Under the pieces are notes generated by a model. The model ran no database searches. It worked only from the letters and a program-made list of their open reading frames with translations, and had not been told where the DNA came from. From NCBI GenBank assembly GCA_051846895.1, contig JBPYCQ010000002.1, forward strand, positions 186,001 through 250,000: DNA of 64,000 nt, read 5' to 3'. Position numbers and translations under genes: made by a program. Within the stretch, counting starts at the first letter, position 1; each line of letters begins with the position of its first letter. The DNA is from CALKAL01 sp051846895 (lineage in GTDB: Bacteria; Bacillota; Bacilli; Bacillales; Alkalibacillaceae). Shown piece by piece: positions 15,256-24,236 of this stretch.

Positions 15256-16836
15256 ATGAACGAGGCAGTTCAACAGTATCAAACTAAAATAACTGAATAC
15301 TGGAAAAAGCGATCAAATACGCAGAAGCTAGGAATCGTAGGTGGGATATTAGGTTTTATTTTTCTATTAGTCTTGACTCTATGGTTAATAGCTTCACCAA
15401 ATATGGTGCCGCTTTATACAAATCTATCATTAAAAGAAGCGGGACAATTACGTACGGAGCTACAAGATCGGGGTATCCGTTATGAACTAGTAGACGGTGG
15501 AACTACAATTTTAGTTCCGGAATCAGAACAAAACGAGTTGATCGTTGAGTTTGCCGCACAAGGTATTCCCAATAGCGGTAATATCGATTATTCCTTTTTT
15601 AGCCAAAATGTATCTTGGGGTATGACTGATGAAGAACGACAAATTATCGAAATAGATGCTCTAAATACAGAATTGGCTAATTTAATTAAAACAATCGAAG
15701 GTATTTCAGATGCGAAAGTTCTAATCACAAAATCACCAGAATCCATTTTTGTTGGTGAAAAGGCAGGAGAATCTTCCGCATCAATCGTTTTAAATACGGA
15801 TTATGGTCACCAATTTACGCAAGACCAAATAAGAGGACTTTATCATTTAGTTTCAAAAGCAGTTCCTAATCTCCCTACAGATAATATCGTCATTAGGAAC
15901 CAATATCTTGAGTATTTCGATTTAGAAAACTCAAATAATTTTGGAACAGGTAATACATATCAGAATCAACAGGCTATAAAAAGCGATATAGAACGCGACA
16001 TAGAGCGTCGTGTTCAACGTTTGTTAGGTACAATGATCGGACAAGACAAAGTCGTCGTCTCTGTAACAACAGATATAGATTTTACTCAAGAAAATCGTTT
16101 AGAACAAATCATCGAACCCGTTGATTTAGAAAATATGGACGGTGTCCCTATTAGTATTGATCGTGTAACAGAGACGTATACCGGCTATGGTGGAGCGGAA
16201 TTCGTGCAGGGAGAAGCGGATATCAATAATTTACCTGCCATTGAAAACGGCGATCAGTTTACTGAGTATGAAATGGTTCGCGAAACAATTAACAATGAAT
16301 TTAATCATATTCAAAGGGAGATTGTTGAAAGCCCTTATAAAATTAGAGATATTGGTATTCAAGTTGCTGTCGATAATTCTGTAGAAGAAAATGGAGATTT
16401 AGTTGTATTATCAGCTGCCGAGCAACAATCGGTTGAACAAGATATCCAATCCATTTTATCATCTATCATTCAGACATCTATTCCTGGGGATACTGTAGAC
16501 TTAGGCAATCCTGGAGAGAAAGTATCGATTGTATTCCAGCAATTTTCACGCCCAGACTTTGGAACGACTACACCTACTATCTCAGTATGGACTTACGTTC
16601 TTGGTGCTTTACTTCTTTTAGTCATCATTATTTTATTATTTGTTATTTTTAGACGTAAGAAAGAGGAAGAAGAGTTAGTCGTAACTGAAGAAGAAGATTT
16701 TCTTGGTGAAGAAGATTATCGTTTAGAAGTTGATGAAAATGAAACGACGGTACGAAGAAAACAATTAGAACAACTTGCTAAAGATAAACCAGACGAATTT
16801 GCAAAATTATTACGAACGTGGATTACGGAAGATTAA
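15256..16836 (+). CDS. fliF: Flagellar MS-ring protein FliF
   Basis: Forms the membrane-embedded MS ring that nucleates flagellar assembly. The 526 residues have a first membrane helix near 24-47 (GILGFIFLLVLTLWLIA), periplasm-side ring-building modules with PLYTNLSLKEAG, a variable middle, a second membrane helix near 443-467 (VLGALLLLVIIILLFVIF) and an acidic C-terminal tail that binds FliG. Start ATG follows GTGGAGG. Confidence 0.97.
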   Translation: MNEAVQQYQTKITEYWKKRSNTQKLGIVGGILGFIFLLVLTLWLIASPNMVPLYTNLSLKEAGQLRTELQDRGIRYELVDGGTTILVPESEQNELIVEFAAQGIPNSGNIDYSFFSQNVSWGMTDEERQIIEIDALNTELANLIKTIEGISDAKVLITKSPESIFVGEKAGESSASIVLNTDYGHQFTQDQIRGLYHLVSKAVPNLPTDNIVIRNQYLEYFDLENSNNFGTGNTYQNQQAIKSDIERDIERRVQRLLGTMIGQDKVVVSVTTDIDFTQENRLEQIIEPVDLENMDGVPISIDRVTETYTGYGGAEFVQGEADINNLPAIENGDQFTEYEMVRETINNEFNHIQREIVESPYKIRDIGIQVAVDNSVEENGDLVVLSAAEQQSVEQDIQSILSSIIQTSIPGDTVDLGNPGEKVSIVFQQFSRPDFGTTTPTISVWTYVLGALLLLVIIILLFVIFRRKKEEEELVVTEEEDFLGEEDYRLEVDENETTVRRKQLEQLAKDKPDEFAKLLRTWITED

Positions 16837-16847
16837 GGGGGAGCGTT

Positions 16848-17861
16848 ATGGCGATCAAAAGGAATAAGCTTACGGGAAAACAAAAAGCAGCTGTGCTTCT
16901 GATTTCCTTAGGCCCCGACGTATCGGCCCAAGTTTATAAACATTTATCAGAAGAAGAAATCGAACAATTAACTTTAGAAATTTCTTCCGTTAGAAAAGTA
17001 GATTCAGAACAAAAAGAAGAGATACTAAACCAATTCCATCAAATCGCACTAGCACAAGACTATATTTCAGAAGGTGGTATTAGTTACGCAAAAGAAGTTT
17101 TAGAAAAAGCTTTAGGTGAAGATGAAGCAAAAAAACTGATCAATCGTCTAACATCTTCTTTGCAAGTGAGACCATTTGATTTTGCTAGACAATCTGATCC
17201 AAATCAAATTTATAACTTTATACAAAATGAACATCCTCAGACTATTGCCCTTGTTTTATCTTATTTAGACCCTGAACAAGCAGCGCAAATACTTTCAGAG
17301 CTGCCACAGGAAACACAATCAGATATAGCAAGGAGAATTGCTTTAATCGACTCGACTTCACCAGAAATTATAAATGAGGTCGAACGTATTCTAGAGAAGA
17401 AATTATCTACTACTGTTAACCAAGATTATACGGAAACAGGTGGAGTTGAATCGATTGTACAAATTTTAAATGGAGTCGATCGATCAACTGAACGAACGAT
17501 TTTAGATGATTTAGAAATTCAGGACCCTGAATTAGCAGAAGAAATTAAGAAGCGGATGTTTGTATTTGAAGATATTGTCATCTTAGACAACCGAGCCATA
17601 CAACGGGTCATCCGTGATGTTAATAATGAAGATTTAATATTAGCTCTAAAAGTTGCTAGTGAGGAAGTTAAAGACGTTTTATATAAAAATATGTCTACCC
17701 GTATGGCAGAGACTATTAAGGAAGAAATTGAATTTACAGGTCCTGTAAGATTAAGAGATGTTGAAGAAGCTCAAACAAGAATCGTCTCTATTATTCGTCG
17801 CCTTGAAGAGATGGGCGAAATTGTCATCGCGCGTGGTGGAGGTGATGACATCATTGTCTAA
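16848..17861 (+). CDS. fliG: Flagellar motor switch protein FliG
   Basis: C-ring component that contacts the MotA stator and transmits torque. The 337-residue product has N, middle and C domains: KLTGKQKAAVLLISLGPDVSAQV, the EHPQTIALVLSYLDP block, and the C-terminal charged helix region GPVRLRDVEEAQTRIV with the MTRMAE-like TRMAETIKEEIE segment. ATG 16848 follows AAGGGGGAG and gives the family length; an in-frame ATG at 16818 lies inside fliF. Its 3' end overlaps fliH. Confidence 0.97.
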   Translation: MAIKRNKLTGKQKAAVLLISLGPDVSAQVYKHLSEEEIEQLTLEISSVRKVDSEQKEEILNQFHQIALAQDYISEGGISYAKEVLEKALGEDEAKKLINRLTSSLQVRPFDFARQSDPNQIYNFIQNEHPQTIALVLSYLDPEQAAQILSELPQETQSDIARRIALIDSTSPEIINEVERILEKKLSTTVNQDYTETGGVESIVQILNGVDRSTERTILDDLEIQDPELAEEIKKRMFVFEDIVILDNRAIQRVIRDVNNEDLILALKVASEEVKDVLYKNMSTRMAETIKEEIEFTGPVRLRDVEEAQTRIVSIIRRLEEMGEIVIARGGGDDIIV

Positions 17862-18636
17862 TATTTACCGTTTATCCAATATGCAAACGAAACAACGAAA
17901 GGTTATCTCAGTAAAACCGATTCAAAACAAACATTTAAATTTGAACATCGAAGAAGACGAGTGCGATGAGGAACAAATCGAGCTAAAATCTATGAATCTA
18001 TTAAAAGAAGCAGAAGAAAAACTAGACTTAGCAAAAAAACAAGCAGACCAATTGCTTGAAAATACAAGAAAGCAAATTAATGAAGATAGAAAAAAAGCTG
18101 AACAAGAAATAAATACATTATATGAAACAGCTAAACGTGAAGGATTTGAAGAAGGGCTGAAAAAAGGTCAACAAGAGGCAAATCTATTATATGAAGAAAA
18201 GTTTAATGAGATTCATTCGATACTAGAACAAACTAAAGCTGATTATAAGAAAAAAATGATAGCCTCAGAAGAAGATTTGCTAATCATTTCAGTAAAGGCT
18301 GCAGAAGCAATTGTGAAACATCAATTAACGGCTGAACCTACAACATTTTTAAATATTATTAAAGATGCTTTAGAAGAAGTCATAGAACAACCTAACATCT
18401 CAATCTATGTACATCCATCTAACTATGAAATAGTAAAGAATAATTGTAATGAATTAAAAAATATGATTACAGAAAAATCTAATCTATATATATATCCAAA
18501 AAAGGATTTACAAGAGCATGGATGTCTTATAGAAACTGATTATGGAATTATCAATTGTTCCATTGATACTAAACTAGAGCAATTAAAAAAAGAGCTTCTT
18601 AATTTAACAAAGGGGCAGAACGATGAATCGGAATAA
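17854..18636 (+). CDS. fliH: Flagellar export ATPase regulator FliH
   Basis: Negative regulator and stator-like partner of the FliI ATPase. The product (260 residues) has a variable N-terminus, a long charged coiled coil (roughly residues 35-135, rich in Glu/Lys/Gln) and a C-terminal domain with VKAAEAIVKHQL, HPSNYEIV and GCLIETDYGIINCSIDTKLEQL. The start is uncertain: GGAGG (17838-17842) is 11 nt before TTG 17854 and only 2 nt before ATG 17845, so I prefer the TTG. Overlaps fliG by 8 bp and fliI by 14 bp. Confidence 0.9.
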   Translation: MSNIYRLSNMQTKQRKVISVKPIQNKHLNLNIEEDECDEEQIELKSMNLLKEAEEKLDLAKKQADQLLENTRKQINEDRKKAEQEINTLYETAKREGFEEGLKKGQQEANLLYEEKFNEIHSILEQTKADYKKKMIASEEDLLIISVKAAEAIVKHQLTAEPTTFLNIIKDALEEVIEQPNISIYVHPSNYEIVKNNCNELKNMITEKSNLYIYPKKDLQEHGCLIETDYGIINCSIDTKLEQLKKELLNLTKGQNDESE

Positions 18637-19936
18637 AGTCATCGAAAAAATTGAATCAGCAAGTCTCATCAAACGATATGGAAAAGTTTATCGAAGTGTC
18701 GGCTTACTAATTGAATCAAAAGGGCCAGAGGTTAATGTTGGAGATGTCTGTCATATTTATCGTGAAAATCACGATGATGCGATAAAAGCTGAAGTAATAG
18801 GTTTTCAGAACGAACATGTTCTACTAATGCCATATGAAAAAACAAATAAAATCGGTCCTGGAAGTTTAGTCGAATCACTAAATCAGTCGTTCAAAATAAA
18901 AGCAGGAAATTCATTAATTGGGTCTGTTTTAAATGGACTTGGAGATCCATTAGATGGTTCAACGCTACCAAATGATTTAGTAGATTATGACTGTCACCAA
19001 AAACCTCCAAATCCGTTAGAGCGTCCGCCAATCAGTGAAAAAATATCAACGGGAGTAAAAGCTATTGATAGCTGTGTAACTGTTGGAAGAGGTCAGCGAA
19101 TGGGTATTTTTGCTGGAAGTGGTGTTGGGAAAAGTACTTTGCTAGGAATGCTAGCAAAAAATAGTGACGCTGATATAAATGTCTTTGCATTAATTGGTGA
19201 AAGAGGAAGAGAAGTAAGAGAGTTTATTGAACATGAATTAGGTGATGAAGGTTTAAAAAAATCTATAGTCGTTGTTGCCACTTCAGATCAACCGGCTCTT
19301 CAAAGAATTAAAGGGGCATTTACAGCAACTGCAATAGCAGAATTTTTTAGAGATCAAGGTTTTCGAGTGAACTTAATGATGGATTCTCTTACCCGAATTG
19401 CGATGGCACAAAGAGAAATAGGTCTTGCGAGTGGAGAACCACCTACAACTAAAGGTTATACACCAAGTGTCTTTGCGTTATTACCTGAACTACTTGAACG
19501 AACAGGGACAACGCAACAAGGTAGCATAACGGCCTTCTATACTGTCCTTGTTGACGGTGATGATATGGATGAACCAATCGCTGATGCGGTACGTGGATTG
19601 TTAGACGGCCATCTCGTTTTAGACCGTTCACTGGCTGAGAAAGGACAATATCCAGCTATAAACGTTTTAAAATCAGTTAGCCGTTTAATGCCGAAAGTTA
19701 CTGAAGATGACCACATGCAAGCAAACATAAAACTAAGATCGCTACTATCAATTTACGAGGAAAATAAAGAGTTAATCCAAATCGGAGCTTATAAAAAAGG
19801 ATCCTCATCTAAAATTGATGAAGCCATATATTTTGAACCGAAAATAATGGAATTTTTACACCAAACGATGAACGAATCAGTACATGCTGATTCAACGATT
19901 GAACGAATGATCCAATTATTAAGAAATGGTGATTAA
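18623..19936 (+). CDS. fliI: Flagellum-specific ATPase FliI
   Basis: Export ATPase of the flagellar type III apparatus, related to the F1 beta subunit. The 437 residues carry Walker A GSGVGKST (near 166), NVFALIGERGREVREF, Walker B VNLMMDSLTR, and the YTPSVFALLPELLERTG region. Start ATG overlaps the end of fliH. Works with FliH and FliJ, encoded on either side. Confidence 0.97.
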   Translation: MNRNKVIEKIESASLIKRYGKVYRSVGLLIESKGPEVNVGDVCHIYRENHDDAIKAEVIGFQNEHVLLMPYEKTNKIGPGSLVESLNQSFKIKAGNSLIGSVLNGLGDPLDGSTLPNDLVDYDCHQKPPNPLERPPISEKISTGVKAIDSCVTVGRGQRMGIFAGSGVGKSTLLGMLAKNSDADINVFALIGERGREVREFIEHELGDEGLKKSIVVVATSDQPALQRIKGAFTATAIAEFFRDQGFRVNLMMDSLTRIAMAQREIGLASGEPPTTKGYTPSVFALLPELLERTGTTQQGSITAFYTVLVDGDDMDEPIADAVRGLLDGHLVLDRSLAEKGQYPAINVLKSVSRLMPKVTEDDHMQANIKLRSLLSIYEENKELIQIGAYKKGSSSKIDEAIYFEPKIMEFLHQTMNESVHADSTIERMIQLLRNGD

Positions 19937-20379
19937 TGATGAATGGCTATAAAACATTAGAAAAATTATACAAAATAAGAGAACGAGAAATGAACGATGC
20001 GCAACAACAATTTAATCGTGCTATTGAACATTTTGAAAAGGTAGGACAAAAACTTTTTGACCTACTTAAAACGAAAGAACAAACAGAAGAGCAGATTCAG
20101 CAACAAATGAAAAAAAGAATGAAAATCATTCAACTTAATCATTATGAAATATATCATCAAACACTAGAAAATGAAGAAAAAGATTTACAGATGAAAGTCC
20201 ACCAAGCGAGAGTCAACATGAATAATAAACAACAGAACCTTACATACGCACACCAAGAGCTTAAAAAACTTGAAAAGATGATTGAAAAGAAAAAAGAAGA
20301 CATAAATGAACAAATGAAACGAGTAGAAATGAAGTTTATTGATGAAGTTTCTGTACAACAATTCATTAGGCAAAAATAG
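19936..20379 (+). CDS. fliJ: Flagellar export protein FliJ
   Basis: Small coiled-coil chaperone and escort that links the FliI hexamer to FlhA. The 147-residue product is almost entirely charged alpha-helical coiled coil, with no catalytic motif, as expected for the family. The ATG at 19936 overlaps the fliI stop by one base (ATG 19939 is an alternative). Assigned by position and architecture; sequence conservation of FliJ is low. Confidence 0.88.
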   Translation: MMNGYKTLEKLYKIREREMNDAQQQFNRAIEHFEKVGQKLFDLLKTKEQTEEQIQQQMKKRMKIIQLNHYEIYHQTLENEEKDLQMKVHQARVNMNNKQQNLTYAHQELKKLEKMIEKKKEDINEQMKRVEMKFIDEVSVQQFIRQK

Positions 20380-20387
20380 GTGATTAA

Positions 20388-20969
20388 ATGGCTAGTGTAA
20401 GTGAAGAAAATAAAAAAACAAATAAATTGCAGTGGTTTTTCTTTGTTATCGTTGTTCCAATCATTTTCGCAACAACGTTAATTTTAGTCATTTTAACGAT
20501 TATCGGTATTAACCCTTTTCAAGCCATTCAAGAGTATGGAAGCAAAGTACCGATTATTTCTTCGTTCATCGATGACCCAGACGAGGGACAGCGCAAAGTT
20601 GAATTTAGTAAATTGGAAGCTTCTATTCGAAATCAAGAGGCGATTATTAATGATTTGGAAGGCCAACTTCAGTCAAAAGACGGTGAAATTGAAAACTTAA
20701 AAGAACAAATTAACTTGTTAGAAGAACAATTGACCCAACGAGATGAAGATAGAGCAACACGTGAACAGTCGATTAAAAGTTTATCCGTCTCATTTTCAGA
20801 AATGGAAGCAAATATTGCCGCTAAAATCTTAGTAGAGATGGATCAGTCAATCGCTTTGGATGTATTAGAAAAGATTCAAAACGATGTTAGAGGCAAAATT
20901 TTGGCAGCTATGGAGCCTGAGAAAGCCGCCGCACTCTCGAATGCGCTTGTTAGAAGATCAAGTAATTAA
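20388..20969 (+). CDS. MotE-family/YlxF membrane protein
   Basis: Bitopic membrane protein at the position of B. subtilis ylxF, between fliJ and fliK. The 193 residues show a membrane helix near 16-40 (FFFVIVVPIIFATTLILVIL), a coiled coil near 75-125 with QLQSKDGEIENLKEQI, and a C-terminal MgtE-N-like domain with KILVEMDQSIALDVLEKIQN and ILAAMEPEKAAALSNAL. This layout matches MotE/MagE-like motility proteins (family knowledge). Its precise role in the motor is not shown by the sequence. Confidence 0.85.
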   Translation: MASVSEENKKTNKLQWFFFVIVVPIIFATTLILVILTIIGINPFQAIQEYGSKVPIISSFIDDPDEGQRKVEFSKLEASIRNQEAIINDLEGQLQSKDGEIENLKEQINLLEEQLTQRDEDRATREQSIKSLSVSFSEMEANIAAKILVEMDQSIALDVLEKIQNDVRGKILAAMEPEKAAALSNALVRRSSN

Positions 20970-20997
20970 TTTCATTACTTTGAAAGGAGGTGAACAC

Positions 20998-22365
20998 GTG
21001 AACAGCTCGGTATTTATGCCAATGTTGATGAATGTCATGACAAATAGCCCACCATCTAAATCTATGAAATTAACGAATCAAGAGGTGACGACTAGCTTTC
21101 AGTCGATTATTGATGGAATTAAAGGTGAATTACTTAGTAAAGATTCTCAAAAGATGACGTCACTTTTTAACAATCAAGTGTTAGAAGATTTAGAAGAAAA
21201 GTTAATTGAGTTGTTTAAGGAACTTGATTTAGATGGAACGATTGACTTTCCGCTTAATGACATTCAGTTGAGTGTTGAACTTGAAGAGATTTTTAGTCAG
21301 ACTGAGGAAATCGCTACAAATCAGTTAGATAAAATCGCTAATAACTTAGTAGAACTTGATTTGATTAATCATAGTGATGAAATGTATGAGTTTATAGTTC
21401 TATACATGCTTCAACAAATAAATGGGGCAGTGGAACTACCAGAAGTAGATCATCCGACTACTATGCAAAGTCAAGCGAATATTTTATCCGAATTGTTAAT
21501 TACTTACTTATTATCTAGTCAGTCTGAAGTACAAAAAGATCAAATCACTCAAAATCAGTCTAAAGTACAAAGAGATCAAATCATTCAAAATCAGATTATG
21601 AAACAGCAACCAATCAGTCAGAATCAAATCAACTATGTACTAAATGAATTAAGGCAGTTAATCAATCAGAACTCTCAAGTTTCATCGTCAATTAATTGGG
21701 AACAAATGATTAAACAAATTAGTAAGCAACTTGAAACGGCGAATCAACTGTCACAATCAAATGTAAAACAATTTATTCAAAAAATTGTGAACGAAACGGT
21801 AGGTAATCAAAATCATTCGATGGCAATACAACCTGTGACAATTCATAAGCAAGTTCATATCCCAATTAATTTTAGTAGTCCGATGACACAAGTAGAACAA
21901 TATGTCATTCATGTGAATCAAAGTACACCAACGACGAGTCCATCAAATTCGAGTCAGCAGATTATTGAACAATTACAAAATATCATTCAATCAACTCGCT
22001 TTGGACGAATAGGTGGAACAAACCAATTAACGATTCAATTAAAACCAGAACATTTAGGTGATATGACATTAAGATTTATCCAGCAAGATGGACAACTGAC
22101 TGTCAGAATGATTGTATCAACACAAGCAGCAAAAGAAATGTTAGAGACGAACATTCATCAATTAAGGCACTTATTTTCACCAAGTCAAGTTGTCATCGAA
22201 AGACAAAGTAGTGAAGGCCAGTTTGACCAACTAAATCAACAAGCTGAAAGAGAAAATAACAATCACCAAGATGACGCACAGCAACATCAACAGTCAAAAC
22301 ATGATAAGCAAGAAGAAAAGCAGACAACGTCATTCCGTGATTACCTTTTCCACGAGGAGGTGTAA
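20998..22365 (+). CDS. fliK: Flagellar hook-length control protein FliK
   Basis: Molecular ruler that sets hook length and triggers the export-specificity switch at FlhB. The 455-residue product has a Gln/Asn/Ser-rich variable N-terminal two thirds containing a 36-bp tandem duplication, then the conserved C-terminal domain (TNQLTIQLKPEHLGDMTLRF, RMIVSTQAAKEMLE), and a Gln/His-rich tail. The GTG at 20998 follows a very strong SD (AAAGGAGGTGA); the longer frame from 20884 lies inside the previous gene. Confidence 0.95.
   Translation: MNSSVFMPMLMNVMTNSPPSKSMKLTNQEVTTSFQSIIDGIKGELLSKDSQKMTSLFNNQVLEDLEEKLIELFKELDLDGTIDFPLNDIQLSVELEEIFSQTEEIATNQLDKIANNLVELDLINHSDEMYEFIVLYMLQQINGAVELPEVDHPTTMQSQANILSELLITYLLSSQSEVQKDQITQNQSKVQRDQIIQNQIMKQQPISQNQINYVLNELRQLINQNSQVSSSINWEQMIKQISKQLETANQLSQSNVKQFIQKIVNETVGNQNHSMAIQPVTIHKQVHIPINFSSPMTQVEQYVIHVNQSTPTTSPSNSSQQIIEQLQNIIQSTRFGRIGGTNQLTIQLKPEHLGDMTLRFIQQDGQLTVRMIVSTQAAKEMLETNIHQLRHLFSPSQVVIERQSSEGQFDQLNQQAERENNNHQDDAQQHQQSKHDKQEEKQTTSFRDYLFHEEV
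21519..21590 (+). repeat. 36-bp tandem duplication inside fliK
   Basis: Two in-frame 36-nt copies (21519-21554 and 21555-21590) differ at only a few bases, with a 4-nt start of a third copy. They encode the 12-residue unit QSEVQKDQITQN and QSKVQRDQIIQN. Such duplications would change FliK ruler length. Confidence 0.85.
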
Positions 22366-22370
22366 CAATT

Positions 22371-22829
22371 TTGAAAATTGATGATTCATTGTATTTATCA
22401 AATGCAAACAAAGTAAGAGAAGGAAATCCAACGTTAGATAAAGATGCCTTTTTGAAAATTTTAATGACGCAATTACAAAACCAAGACCCATTAAGTCCAA
22501 TGGAAGATAAAGATTTTATTGCGCAGATGGCATCATTTACACAGCTTGAACAGATGACGAATATGTCAACAAATTTTGAAAAGCTGTTGAAACAATCGAG
22601 TCTAACTAACTTTTTACAATACTCTAATTTAATTGGAAAAGAAGTCACATATTTCGCTTATGAAAATGGTGAATATGTAGGTGAAGTGAATGCGAAGGTG
22701 CAATCTGTTTTAAGAGCTGATCAAGATATCATTCTTCGATTAGATAATGGTAAAGAAATCTATTCAGATCAAGTGTTTCAAGTAGAAAAAGTAAATGAAG
22801 AGGTGAGTAAAGATGAACCATCGAATTAA
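22371..22829 (+). CDS. flgD: Flagellar hook assembly (capping) protein FlgD
   Basis: Scaffold that caps the growing hook. The 152-residue product has the family signature LDKDAFLKILMTQLQNQDPLSP with FIAQMASFTQLEQM, and a short C-terminal beta domain (EVTYFAYENGEYVGEV). Start is TTG at 22371 after GAGGAGGTG. Its last 17 bp overlap the next gene. Confidence 0.96.
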   Translation: MKIDDSLYLSNANKVREGNPTLDKDAFLKILMTQLQNQDPLSPMEDKDFIAQMASFTQLEQMTNMSTNFEKLLKQSSLTNFLQYSNLIGKEVTYFAYENGEYVGEVNAKVQSVLRADQDIILRLDNGKEIYSDQVFQVEKVNEEVSKDEPSN

Positions 22830-23181
22830 TCCGATTCATCAGCCCTTACCACTTAATCCAAAACCAATTACTAAGAAAACTGAAACACCAGTAAAATCGT
22901 TCCAATCTTTCTTAGAAACAGCGACACAACAGCTTAAAATTAGTAAACATGCACAGAAACGATTAGATGAAAGAAACATCCATATTGATCAAGCGAAATG
23001 GTCACAAATACAACAAAAGATGACCGAGGCAAAACAAAAAGGCGTGACTGACTCAGTAATCGTCATGAAAGATGCTATTTTGGTCGCTAGTACAAAAAAC
23101 AATACAATTATTACAGCGATGTCTAGAGACGAAGAACAGTTAGTAACAAATGTTAATGGAACAATTATTTTAAAAGATTAA
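22813..23181 (+). CDS. Flagellar operon protein (TIGR02530 type)
   Basis: A 122-residue protein found between flgD and flgE in many Firmicutes flagellar operons; function not established. A Pro-rich N-terminal stretch (residues 1-35) is followed by a compact conserved domain with ISKHAQKRLDERNI, MTEAKQKGVTDSVIVMKD and NTIITAMSR. Start ATG has AGAGGTG upstream and overlaps flgD by 17 bp, so translation is probably coupled. The family assignment is from memory of the motif. Confidence 0.85.
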   Translation: MNHRINPIHQPLPLNPKPITKKTETPVKSFQSFLETATQQLKISKHAQKRLDERNIHIDQAKWSQIQQKMTEAKQKGVTDSVIVMKDAILVASTKNNTIITAMSRDEEQLVTNVNGTIILKD

Positions 23182-23208
23182 TGTAGGCTGGACCGTATGG
23201 AAGCCGAA

Positions 23209-23234
23209 CAACTGCTGATCGACAGAAGCAGTTG
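23209..23234 (+). other. Intergenic hairpin upstream of flgE
   Basis: CAACTGCT (23209-23216) pairs with AGCAGTTG (23227-23234) across a 10-nt loop in the 85-bp gap before flgE. There is no U-run, so it is unlikely to be a terminator; it might be a processing or stabilising structure for the abundant hook message (inference). Confidence 0.55.
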
Positions 23235-23266
23235 CAAATGTAGAAAATTTGAGAGGAGATTTTATT

Positions 23267-24193
23267 ATGTTACGTTCGATGTACACAGGAATTTCTGGAA
23301 TGAGAGGATTCCAAACGAAACTTGATGTTGTTTCTAACAATATTGCTAACGTTAATACGTTCGGATTTAAAAAAGGTAGATTAACATTTTCAGATTTAAT
23401 GAGTCAAACAATGCAAGGGGCAACTGGACCTATTGGAGGGGCAAACCCTACTCGAGGTGGACGTAACCCAATGCAGGTTGGATTAGGAGTATCAACAGGT
23501 AGTATTGATACGATTCACACACAAGGTAACCGTCAAAATACAAACCGCCCATTAGATATAGCGATTGAGGGAGATGGGATGTTTGTTTTGGCGGAAAAAA
23601 CAGGGTCATCATCAAACTCAGATCGCATTTATTTACCAGAAGAAAATAATTTTGCAGATGATATAAGCTTTACTCGTGCTGGGAACTTTTATCTAGATGA
23701 CAATGGTTACATTGTGAATTCTGACGGTCTATTTTTAGTCGGAAATTATAATAGCGATCATACTACGGATACTTTATCTGGTAATGCAGGCAGAATGAAG
23801 ATTCCTGAAGGAGCACAAAGCTTTAGTATATCTGCTGATGGGACAGTTAACTTTGTTGATAAAGATGGGGTTGCACGCAAAGCAGGTCAGATAGTATTGG
23901 CTAACTTCTCTAACCCAGAAGGTCTTGAAAAGGCTGGTGGGAATCTGTATAAATTAACAGATAATGCAGGAATCATGCTTACAGGTGATGATTTCGATAA
24001 TTTAAATGATTTATATACGCCAGGAAACGGTGGTACAGGTAGTCTCTTCGCTGGTTCTTTAGAAATGTCCAACGTTGACCTTGCTGAAGAGTTTACTGAA
24101 ATGATCGTTTCTCAACGTGGGTTCCAAGCAAACACACGAGTCATTACAACATCAGATGAAATTCTCCAAGAGCTCGTTAACTTAAAACGATAA
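23267..24193 (+). CDS. flgE: Flagellar hook protein FlgE
   Basis: Major hook subunit. The 308-residue product has the N-terminal hook/rod signature SMYTGISGMRGFQTKLDVVS followed by NNIANVNTFGFKK, a variable exposed middle region, and the conserved C-terminus SLEMSNVDLAEEFTEMIVSQ with RGFQANTRVI. ATG 23267 follows GAGAGGAG; the upstream in-frame codon at 23249 overlaps that SD. It is longer than the roughly 264-residue B. subtilis hook protein, the difference lying in the middle domain. Confidence 0.96.
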   Translation: MLRSMYTGISGMRGFQTKLDVVSNNIANVNTFGFKKGRLTFSDLMSQTMQGATGPIGGANPTRGGRNPMQVGLGVSTGSIDTIHTQGNRQNTNRPLDIAIEGDGMFVLAEKTGSSSNSDRIYLPEENNFADDISFTRAGNFYLDDNGYIVNSDGLFLVGNYNSDHTTDTLSGNAGRMKIPEGAQSFSISADGTVNFVDKDGVARKAGQIVLANFSNPEGLEKAGGNLYKLTDNAGIMLTGDDFDNLNDLYTPGNGGTGSLFAGSLEMSNVDLAEEFTEMIVSQRGFQANTRVITTSDEILQELVNLKR

Positions 24194-24198
24194 AATAA

Positions 24199-24236
24199 GG
24201 GAGGTATAGGGGCTACATTTTAGCCCCTTCCCAATT
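24199..24236 (+). promoter_or_regulatory. Hairpin between the Shine-Dalgarno and start codon of flbD/swrD
   Basis: The only good SD for flbD is GGGAGGT (24199-24205), 32 nt before the ATG. Between them lies a perfect hairpin GGGGCTA (24209-24215) with TAGCCCC (24221-24227) around a 5-nt loop. TTCCC (228-232 of 24000 numbering) can also pair with GGGAG of the SD. Folding could therefore bring SD and ATG closer or hide the SD. There is no U-tract, which argues against a terminator. Confidence 0.6.

Noticed and set aside
22193..22648. 151-codon antisense ORF across fliK/flgD
   Set aside because: It overlaps two well-supported conserved genes on the other strand, has no recognisable motif and no ribosome-binding site.
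24199..24236. Intrinsic terminator between flgE and swrD
   Set aside because: The stem is stable but is followed by CTTCCCAATTATG rather than a U-tract, and operon genes continue without a new promoter.
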